Source of the DNA: Longispora sp047121295
GTDB lineage: Bacteria > Actinomycetota > Actinomycetes > Mycobacteriales > Micromonosporaceae
Direction: 5' to 3'
DNA length: 64,000 bases
Assembly: GCF_047121295.1 (NCBI RefSeq)
Contig: NZ_CP139447.1
Coordinates: 3,224,001 to 3,288,000 of the forward strand
Shown: piece after piece, positions 35,067-41,471 of the stretch
Numbering within the stretch: position 1 is the first letter of the stretch
How the letters are laid out: every line of letters starts with the position of its first letter
The notes under the pieces: generated by a model
Seen by the model: only the letters and a program-made list of their open reading frames with translations
Told to the model about the DNA's origin: nothing
Database searches by the model: none
Program-made: the position numbers and the translations under genes

Positions 35067-35977
35067 GACACCTGATCTCGCTCACCGATCTGACCGACGA
35101 CGACCTGCGCTCCATCGTGGACCGGGGCGCGTGGTTCGCCGCGCACCCCGACGCCCGAGAGCGCACCCTCGACGGCCTGGTCGCCGGCATCTACTTCCGG
35201 CGCACCTCCACCCGGACCCGGACCGCGTTCTCGGCCGGCGCGCTGCGGCTCGGCGCGCAGATCGTCACCTACGGCCCCGGCGACCTGCAGACCAACACCG
35301 GCGAGACCACCGAGGACACCGGCCGGGTGCTGTCCCGGATGGTCGACCTCCTCGTCGCGCGCACCTCCGACGCCGAGGAGGAGATGCGCGCCTGGGCCGC
35401 CCAGGACCGGATGGCCGTCGTCAACGCGATGAGCGCCGAGGAGCACCCCACCCAGGGGCTGGCCGACCTGACAACGCTCCAGCGCCAGTTCGGCAAGATC
35501 GAGAACCTGCGCATCCTGTACGTCGGGGAGGGCAACAACTCCGCCGTCGCCCTCGCGCTGGCCCTGAGCCGGTTCCCGGGCACCGTGCTGGAACTGCGCA
35601 CCCCGCCCGGCTACGGCCTCCCCGCCGGGGTCCTCGACCGGGCCGCCGCCCAGGCCGCCCGGTCCGGCGCGGCCGTCACCGAACGGCGCGACATGGCCGG
35701 GCTGACCGGCGGCTTCGACGTCGTCTACACCACCCGCTGGCAGACCACCGGCACGGTCAAGCCGGACCCGAACTGGCGGAGCGTGTTCGACCCGTTCCAG
35801 GTCAACGAGGCACTGTGGACGGCCAGCCCGAACGCGGTGTTCCTGCACGACCTGCCCGCGCACCGGGGCGAGGAGGTCACGGCCGACATCCTGGACGGGC
35901 CGCGCAGCATCGCGTTCGACCAGGCGGAGAACAAGATGCACAGCGCGATGGCCGTGCTCGAATGGTGCGCGGCGTGA
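35063..35977 (+). CDS. Divergent ornithine-carbamoyltransferase-family enzyme
   Basis: This 304-residue carbamoyltransferase has the usual family length. The carbamoyl-phosphate motifs are STRTRT at 49-54 and HPTQ at 128-131. The HCLP-like motif reads HDLP at 262-265, followed by AHRGEEV. The SMG loop that binds ornithine is replaced by TTRWQTTG, so the acceptor amine is probably not ornithine. In tuberactinomycin clusters a homologue carbamoylates 2,3-diaminopropionate to beta-ureidoalanine. An analogous role here would feed or decorate residue 1 of the peptide. The start overlaps the NRPS-A stop (ATGA) and the stop overlaps the exporter start, so it belongs to the operon. Confidence 0.88.
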   Translation: MRHLISLTDLTDDDLRSIVDRGAWFAAHPDARERTLDGLVAGIYFRRTSTRTRTAFSAGALRLGAQIVTYGPGDLQTNTGETTEDTGRVLSRMVDLLVARTSDAEEEMRAWAAQDRMAVVNAMSAEEHPTQGLADLTTLQRQFGKIENLRILYVGEGNNSAVALALALSRFPGTVLELRTPPGYGLPAGVLDRAAAQAARSGAAVTERRDMAGLTGGFDVVYTTRWQTTGTVKPDPNWRSVFDPFQVNEALWTASPNAVFLHDLPAHRGEEVTADILDGPRSIAFDQAENKMHSAMAVLEWCAA

Positions 35978-37344
35978 CGCAGACGAAGGCGGGCGGCCCG
36001 GACTCCGTGGCCGCCCCCGGCACCCCGGCCGGCCAGCCGCAGGCCGCCCTCGGCACCCCTCCGGGCCAGCCGCCCGTCGGCCCCGGTGTCCCGGCGGGCG
36101 CGGAGAAGCCCGTCCCGCTCGGCCGGAACCGGTCATTCCTGCTGCTGTGGACCGGCTCCGGCATGGCGGTGCTCGCCGAGCGGTTCAGCGCCCTGCCGTT
36201 CACCCTGGTCGTGGTCTTCGCCGGCTACTCCAAGACCGTCGCCGGCTTCGTCGCGTTCGCTGCCCTGCTGCCGATGCTGCTCGTCCAGCTGCCGGCCGGC
36301 GTCCTCGTCGACCGCTGGGACCGCCGGAAGATCATGATCTGGGCGGACGTGATCCGCCTCGTCGGGGTCACCAGCGTCGCCGTGCCGCTGTTCTTCGGCC
36401 GGCTGTTCCTCTGGCACCTGTTCACCGTGGCGTTCGTCCAGGGCACCCTGACGATCTTCTACCAGCTCGCCGAACGCGCCGCCGTACCCAACGTGGTGGC
36501 CCGCGAGCAGCTGCCCACGGCCCTGGCCCGCAACGAGGCCCGGGGCCGGGCCGCCGCGCTCGCCGGGCACCCGGCCGGCGGGTTCCTGTTCGAGCTGGCC
36601 CGGTGGGCGCCGTTCGCCTCCAGCGCCGTGCTCTACCTGCTGTCCCTGTTCACCCTGCTCGGCCTCAAGGGCCCGATGCGCGCGGACCCGTCGAAGGTGC
36701 GCAGCTCGCCGGTCGCGGGCGCGGTCGAGGGCCTGGCCTGGGTGTGGCGGAAGAGGTACTTCCGGGTCGCCCTCCTCCTCGTCGCCGGCAGCAACCTGCT
36801 GTTCCAGGGCCTGATCCTCGGCGTGCAGTTCATCGTCAAGGAGGACGGCCGCTCGCCCGCCACGGTGAGCCTGATCCTGGCGGCCGGCGGGATCGGCGGC
36901 ATGTGCGGGGCCCTGCTGGGCGGGTGGTGGATCCGGCGGCAGAGCATCCGGTACATCATGATCATCACGCACGTGGCCTGGGCGATCACGATGCCGGCGG
37001 CGGCGCTGACCCGCGACCCCCTCGCGCTCGGCACGCTGTTCTTCCTGCTGTCCCTGATCGGCGGCGCGGTCACGGTGTCCGGGATCGTGCACCAGTCCCG
37101 GATGACGCCCAACCACCTCCAGGGCCGGGTCGGCAGCGTCGTGCTGCTCCTTGTGTCCGGGACCAGCGCGCTGGGCGCGATCTCCGCCGGCTGGCTGATG
37201 CAGCAGTACGGCATCCGGCCGGTGCTGCTGGCCTTCGGCGGGGTGATGGTCGTGCTGGCGCTGATCGCCGTGGTCACGTTCGCCGGGGCCGGCGCGGACC
37301 GCGAGGCGGCGGAGTCCTCGGGGCCCTCCGGAGAAAAAGTATAG
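35974..37344 (+). CDS. MFS exporter (EntS/MFS_3 type)
   Basis: This membrane transporter of about 456 residues has 12 predicted helices behind an unusual 45-residue Gly/Pro/Ala-rich cytoplasmic N-terminus. It shows the MFS motif A-like loop GVLVDRWDRRKIMI. Family members export siderophores, macrolides and peptides, so it probably exports the cluster product or gives self-resistance. GTG 35974 overlaps the carbamoyltransferase stop (GTGA). ATG 35962 is an in-frame alternative. A TnpB element begins 58 bp after the stop, so the natural operon continuation to the hydroxylases is interrupted. Confidence 0.88.
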   Translation: MTQTKAGGPDSVAAPGTPAGQPQAALGTPPGQPPVGPGVPAGAEKPVPLGRNRSFLLLWTGSGMAVLAERFSALPFTLVVVFAGYSKTVAGFVAFAALLPMLLVQLPAGVLVDRWDRRKIMIWADVIRLVGVTSVAVPLFFGRLFLWHLFTVAFVQGTLTIFYQLAERAAVPNVVAREQLPTALARNEARGRAAALAGHPAGGFLFELARWAPFASSAVLYLLSLFTLLGLKGPMRADPSKVRSSPVAGAVEGLAWVWRKRYFRVALLLVAGSNLLFQGLILGVQFIVKEDGRSPATVSLILAAGGIGGMCGALLGGWWIRRQSIRYIMIITHVAWAITMPAAALTRDPLALGTLFFLLSLIGGAVTVSGIVHQSRMTPNHLQGRVGSVVLLLVSGTSALGAISAGWLMQQYGIRPVLLAFGGVMVVLALIAVVTFAGAGADREAAESSGPSGEKV

Positions 37345-37402
37345 GAACTCCGGCGACCATGCAGGCGAAACGCTCGCGATCAGTGACCGAGGGAGAAAGC
37401 CG

Positions 37403-37550
37403 TTGACATCCTCCCCGCCCTCAAGAGAGCGGGGATCCGACCGAGCCGTGCGGCTCGGGCAGTGGTTGGCGCGGCACGAGAGGAGGCCCCTGGTGACTGA
37501 TACGCCCGTTGATAGCCGGGGGGCTTGGTCCGTCCCGCCCGGTCGCCCGC
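37403..37550 (-). ncRNA. Predicted omega (reRNA) scaffold of the TnpB element
   Basis: In this family the guide RNA scaffold overlaps the 3' end of tnpB and runs to the right end. The terminal hairpin at 37434-37413 and the conserved GGATGTCAA end fit. The guide would be the flanking host DNA read on the minus strand from 37402 downward, beginning CGGCTTTCTCCC. Only the 3' boundary is supported by sequence. The 5' boundary is an estimate. Confidence 0.45.
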
Positions 37551-38698
37551 AGTGCGCGGGTGAGGATGTTGCGTGCGGCGTTGACGTCGGCGTGGGCCTG
37601 GTGCCGGCAGGCGACGCACCGGAACACCGCTTGGCTCTCGCGGTTGTCCGGGGCGCTGTGCCCGCAGGCGTGGCAGGTCTGCGACGTGTACGCCGGATCG
37701 ACCTTCACCACGAGGCTGCCGGTGTGGCGTGCCTGGGTGTGCAGTGCGCGTTCGAACTGCCCCCAACCTTTGGCGAGAATGGCTCGGTTCAGGCCGGCCT
37801 TGGCTGCGACGTTGTGGCCCGGTGCCTGGACTGTGCCAGCCGCGCTGGCGGTCATGTTCCTGATCTGCAATGCCTCGACAGCAACGAGGGCGTTGTCCCG
37901 GCACAGCTCGTGGGCGAGTTGCTGATAGAAGTCAGCACGACGGTCGCGGATCCGCTTCCACAACCGGCCGAGCTGTGCCCTGGTGCTCTTGGCTCGGTTC
38001 GAGGTCTTCGCGGAGTGGGCGCGGCGCTGGCGTTCCTGCCGGGACGACCGGCGTTGCAACGCAAGCATCCGACGTTCCTCGCCGAGGGTGACGAAGCTGC
38101 GATCTGCGAGTCGGCCGGTCGATGTGGCTGCGGCGACCTTCACGCCACGGTCGATGCCGATCGACGTGCCTGGATGGGCGTGTGTCGGCGTGGTCTGCCC
38201 GTCCTCGACGACGAAGGACACCCACCATTGTCCGCCCGACCAGGACACCGTCGCCGAGTGAATCACGCCGCCGGGTGGCCGGGACCAGCGGAATCGGACC
38301 CAGCCGAGCTTGGGCAACTTTACCCGGCCGATCTTGCGTCCCAAGCGCTCAACAAGCAGGTAGCGCGGCCGGGCTGGCATTCGCATCGAGGGTGTCCATC
38401 GGGACCGGGTGCGCCACCGCACCACCCATGTCCCACGGTCCCGGCACGCCCGGTCCAGGTCCATCAACGTCTGCTGCAGCACGTCGGCCGGGGCCGCCGC
38501 CAGCCAAGGGTGGTCGGTCTTGGCGTCGGCCATCTGCCGGGCCTGCTCCACGTAGTTCATCCACCCGCCTCGGCGGCGGTACTCCCGGCGCTGATGCAGG
38601 CCCGTGTTCCACACCGATCGGCAGATCCCAGCCCAGTCGTGCAGAGCCATGGCCTGTTCGGAGGTGGGCGTGAGCCGATACCTCCGCCCGGTCAGCAA
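37421..38698 (-). CDS. tnpB: TnpB, RNA-guided nuclease of an IS605-type element
   Basis: This 425-residue protein has an intact RuvC triad: D183 (GIDRG), E275 (AVEALQI) and D371 (HADVNAARN). The zinc finger between them uses C342, C345, C361 and C364. The N-terminal OrfB helix-turn-helix region (RRYRLTPTSEQ) is present. TnpB enzymes cut DNA next to a short transposon-adjacent motif, using a guide RNA made from the element's own right end. All key residues are present, so the nuclease may be active. The start is TTG 38698, and it reads opposite to the surrounding NRPS operon. Confidence 0.92.
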   Translation of the reverse strand: MLTGRRYRLTPTSEQAMALHDWAGICRSVWNTGLHQRREYRRRGGWMNYVEQARQMADAKTDHPWLAAAPADVLQQTLMDLDRACRDRGTWVVRWRTRSRWTPSMRMPARPRYLLVERLGRKIGRVKLPKLGWVRFRWSRPPGGVIHSATVSWSGGQWWVSFVVEDGQTTPTHAHPGTSIGIDRGVKVAAATSTGRLADRSFVTLGEERRMLALQRRSSRQERQRRAHSAKTSNRAKSTRAQLGRLWKRIRDRRADFYQQLAHELCRDNALVAVEALQIRNMTASAAGTVQAPGHNVAAKAGLNRAILAKGWGQFERALHTQARHTGSLVVKVDPAYTSQTCHACGHSAPDNRESQAVFRCVACRHQAHADVNAARNILTRALRATGRDGPSPPAINGRISHQGPPLVPRQPLPEPHGSVGSPLS

Positions 38699-38820
38699 TG
38701 CGCCCTCGAATCCACATACCGACCATACAAGCCCGTTATGACACCTACCGTCCGCACCCGGTGAACACCCGAGCCCTCATTCGTCCCCGGCGTGAACCGG
38801 GAAATGCAGAAGGAGCACTG

Positions 38821-39756
38821 ATGAACGACCGCCAGTGGGGTCCGTTGGAGATCCATCCCAGCGATGTCGGAGCCGAGGCGACTCCCGAGGGACTGGTCGC
38901 CCACCTGCGCGCGGCGTCGACCCTGGACGACCAGCTCGTCGCCGAGAAGGCGCTCGTCTTCCGCGGCTTCAACGTCACCGAGGACACCCTCGACGGCGTG
39001 ATGGACCTGCTGCTGCCCAACCGCCTGGCCTACGTGCACGGCAACTCGCCGCGGACCAAGGTCGGCAAGAACGTGTACACCTCGACGGAGTACCCGCCGG
39101 AGTTCACGATCTCGATGCACAACGAGCTGTCCTACGCCTCCGCGTGGCCCAGCCGGCTGATGTTCTTCTGCCACACGGCGGCCGCGACCGGCGGGGCGAC
39201 CCCGGTGGTCGACGCCGAGCTGTGGCTGAACCTGCTCGACGACGAGGTCCGCGAGGCGTACGCCAAGGGGGTGCGCTACACCCAGAACCTGCACGACGGG
39301 CTGGGCCTCGGCAAGAGCTGGCAGGACACGTTCGAGACCGACCAGCGCGACGAGGTCGAGGCGTTCCTCGACAACTCCGGCGCGACCTGGAAGTGGACCG
39401 GCGACGGCCTGCGGGTCAGCCAGGTCCGGCCGTCCACGCTGGAGCACCCGGTCACGGGTACCGAGGTGTGGTTCAACCAGTCCGACCAGTTCCACCCGGC
39501 CTCGCTCGGCGACGACACCGCCAAGGCCCTCGCCGCGATCATGCCGGTCGAGGAGATGCCGCAGTCCGTGGCGTTCGCCGACGGCTCGCCGATCCCGGAC
39601 GAGTACGTCATCCAGGTCCGCGACCGCGCGCTCGACGCCGCCGTGGACGTGGACTGGCGCACCGGTGACGTGCTGCTCATCGACAACGTGCTGGTCGGCC
39701 ACGGCCGCCGCCCCTACACCGGCTCGCGGCGGGTCCTCGTCGCCATGTCGGACTGA
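38821..39756 (+). CDS. SyrP/clavaminate-synthase-like Fe(II)/2-oxoglutarate hydroxylase 1
   Basis: This 311-residue TauD-superfamily enzyme has the iron ligands H100-x-E102 (MHNELSY) and distal H294 (VGHGRRPYTGSRRVLVAM), with the 2-oxoglutarate-binding Arg in the same strand. HxE rather than HxD, and the HNELSY context, match the branch that beta-hydroxylates amino acids for NRPS pathways (SyrP, KtzO/P, VioC relatives). AGAAGGAGCACTG precedes the ATG. With hydroxylase 2 it probably modifies Asx side chains, free or carrier-bound. The upstream DNA is the TnpB element, so it may depend on a promoter between 38740 and 38810 or on readthrough. Confidence 0.9.
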   Translation: MNDRQWGPLEIHPSDVGAEATPEGLVAHLRAASTLDDQLVAEKALVFRGFNVTEDTLDGVMDLLLPNRLAYVHGNSPRTKVGKNVYTSTEYPPEFTISMHNELSYASAWPSRLMFFCHTAAATGGATPVVDAELWLNLLDDEVREAYAKGVRYTQNLHDGLGLGKSWQDTFETDQRDEVEAFLDNSGATWKWTGDGLRVSQVRPSTLEHPVTGTEVWFNQSDQFHPASLGDDTAKALAAIMPVEEMPQSVAFADGSPIPDEYVIQVRDRALDAAVDVDWRTGDVLLIDNVLVGHGRRPYTGSRRVLVAMSD

Positions 39757-39766
39757 GAGGACTGAC

Positions 39767-40681
39767 GTGCTTCCCTTCCTGGTAGAGGGCACCGACGAGA
39801 TCTCGGCCGCCATCAACGCCGACCGGCCCCGGCTGCGCAAGCTGCTCGCCGAGCACGGCGCGATCCTGCTCCGCGGCTTCCAGGTCGGCGGCGTCGACGG
39901 GTTCGACGGCTCCGTCCGCGCCCTGTCCGGCGCGCCGCTCACCTACGCGGAGCGGTCCTCGCCCCGCAGCACCATCAAGGGCCAGGTCTACACGTCCACG
40001 GACTACCCGTCGGACGAGGAGATCTTCCTGCACACGGAGAACTCCTACCAGGCCACGTGGCCCCTGGTGCTGTACTTCTACTGCGTCGAGCCGCCGACCA
40101 CCCTCGGCGCGACCCCGCTGGCCGACATCGCCCGGATCCACGACGCGATCGACTCGGCCGTGCGCGCCGAGTTCGCGGCCCGCAAGTGGATGGTCGTGCG
40201 CAACTTCCACGCCGACTTCGGGGTGACCTGGCAGCACGTGTTCAACACCGACGACCGGTCGGTGGTGGAGGCGTACGCCGTCGAGAAGGGCATCGAGCTG
40301 GAGTGGCGCGGCGCCGACAGCCTGCGGACCCGGGCCGTGCGCGACGCCATCCACACCCACCCGGTGACCGGCCAGGCGTCATGGTTCAACCACGCGACGT
40401 TCTTCCACGTGTCCACTCAGGCCCCGGAGGTCCGCGAGGGCCTGCTGGAGATCTTCGAGGAGGACGACCTGCCGAGCAACACCTACTACGGTGACGGCGG
40501 CCGGATCCCCGACGACGTGATGGACCACCTGCGCGCCTGCTACCGGGCGGAGAGCACCCGGTTCGACTGGCAGCGTGACGATGTTCTCGTCGTGGACAAC
40601 ATGCGGGCGGCCCATGGTCGCGAACCGTTCACCGGGCCGAGGAAGATCGCGGTAGCGATGGCGGAGCCGTCGAAGTCCTGA
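39767..40681 (+). CDS. SyrP/clavaminate-synthase-like Fe(II)/2-oxoglutarate hydroxylase 2
   Basis: This 304-residue paralogue lies 10 bp after hydroxylase 1. Its ligands are H89-x-E91 (LHTENSYQ) and distal H283 (AAHGREPFTGPRKIAVAM). The start is GTG 39767, with GAGAGG upstream. It has the same HxE type, but the substrate-side loops differ (SVRALSGAPLTYAERSSPRS). Two related but not near-identical hydroxylases suggest two different sites or opposite stereochemistry, as for the KtzO/KtzP pair in kutzneride biosynthesis. The two Asx modules of NRPS-B are the obvious targets. That is inference. Confidence 0.9.
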   Translation: MLPFLVEGTDEISAAINADRPRLRKLLAEHGAILLRGFQVGGVDGFDGSVRALSGAPLTYAERSSPRSTIKGQVYTSTDYPSDEEIFLHTENSYQATWPLVLYFYCVEPPTTLGATPLADIARIHDAIDSAVRAEFAARKWMVVRNFHADFGVTWQHVFNTDDRSVVEAYAVEKGIELEWRGADSLRTRAVRDAIHTHPVTGQASWFNHATFFHVSTQAPEVREGLLEIFEEDDLPSNTYYGDGGRIPDDVMDHLRACYRAESTRFDWQRDDVLVVDNMRAAHGREPFTGPRKIAVAMAEPSKS

Positions 40682-40684
40682 ATT

Positions 40685-40724
40685 GCTACCCATCAGTAGC
40701 GATTTGTGTTGATCTTTCTAGATC
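40685..40724 (+). promoter_or_regulatory. AT-rich promoter-like gap with two small inverted repeats
   Basis: In the 49 bp between hydroxylase 2 and the ABC ATPase lie GCTAC-N6-GTAGC (40685-40689 with 40696-40700) and GATC-N6-GATC (40711-40724). The DNA is much less GC-rich than its surroundings. It may be a weak terminator followed by a promoter for the ABC pair. I cannot assign -35 and -10 boxes with confidence. Confidence 0.35.
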
Positions 40725-40730
40725 GTTTGG

Positions 40731-41471
40731 ATGTACGACATGGACGACGGCGTGCGGCTTGAGTCGCTGAGCAGGACCTACGGCACCGGTTCCACTGTGG
40801 TGACCGCGCTGGACGGTGTGACCCTCGAGTTCGAGGCGGGCACCTTCACCGCGATCATGGGGCCCTCGGGCTCCGGCAAGTCCACTCTGCTGCACTGCGC
40901 GGCGGGGCTGGACCGGCCGACCGGGGGCCGGGTGCTGGTGGCGGGTACGGACCTGACCGGCCTGGACGAGACGGCCCTGACCCTGCTGCGGCGGGACCGG
41001 ATCGGCTTCGTCTTCCAGTCGTTCAACCTGCTCCCGGCGCTGACCGCCGAGCAGAACGTGGGCCTGCCGATCCGGCTCGCCGGCCGCCGGCCCGACAGGG
41101 CGGCGGTGCTCGGGGTCCTCGCGGACCTCGGGCTCGCCGACCGGGCCGGCCACCGGCCCAGCGAGCTTTCCGGCGGCCAGCAGCAGCGGGTCGCGATCGC
41201 CCGGGCCCTGGTCACCCGGCCGGCGGTGCTGTTCGCCGACGAGCCGACCGGCGCCCTGGACGCGAAGACCGGGCGCGACCTTCTCGCCCTGCTCCGCAAG
41301 CTCGTCGACGAGCAGGGCCAGACGATCATCATGGTCACCCACGACCCGGTGGTCGCCGCGCACGCGCACCGGGTGGTGTTCCTGGCCGACGGCAAACTGG
41401 CCGGCGAGCTGGTCGACCCGACGGCCGAGCAGGTCGCGGCCCGGATGACCGGACTGGAAGTGACCGGGTGA
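40731..41471 (+). CDS. ABC transporter ATPase (MacB/LolD type)
   Basis: This 246-residue ATPase has Walker A GPSGSGKST, Q-loop FVFQSFNLLPAL, signature LSGGQQQRVAIARAL, Walker B VLFADEPTGALD and H-loop MVTHDPVV. The PTGALD form is typical of the MacB/LolD/FtsE branch that pairs with FtsX-like permeases. The permease start overlaps its stop (GTGA). Starts at 40731 and 40740 are equally possible. In peptide clusters such pairs export the product or protect the membrane. Confidence 0.93.
   Translation: MYDMDDGVRLESLSRTYGTGSTVVTALDGVTLEFEAGTFTAIMGPSGSGKSTLLHCAAGLDRPTGGRVLVAGTDLTGLDETALTLLRRDRIGFVFQSFNLLPALTAEQNVGLPIRLAGRRPDRAAVLGVLADLGLADRAGHRPSELSGGQQQRVAIARALVTRPAVLFADEPTGALDAKTGRDLLALLRKLVDEQGQTIIMVTHDPVVAAHAHRVVFLADGKLAGELVDPTAEQVAARMTGLEVTG

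Larger units (their letters stand above)
37403..38737 (-). mobile_element. IS200/IS605-family element carrying only tnpB (IS1341 type)
   Basis: The right end, read on the minus strand, finishes with a GC hairpin (arms 37429-37434 and 37413-37418) and GGAGGATGTCAA at 37414-37403, the familiar terminal sequence of actinobacterial TnpB elements. The left end is inferred near 38737, where minus-strand GTCAT is followed by AACGGGCTTG ahead of tnpB. No tnpA is present, so mobility would need a transposase in trans. The element sits between the exporter and the first hydroxylase in the same inferred operon, in opposite orientation. The left boundary is uncertain by tens of bases. Confidence 0.75.

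Noticed and set aside
35063..35977. Plain ornithine carbamoyltransferase for arginine synthesis (argF)
   Set aside because: The ornithine SMG loop is replaced, no arg genes are nearby, and it is translationally coupled to NRPS-A and the exporter.
37359..37406. A 15-codon ORF ending inside the TnpB element boundary
   Set aside because: It has no convincing ribosome site, and its stop codon is supplied by the element end (TTGA at 37403), so it is likely chance.
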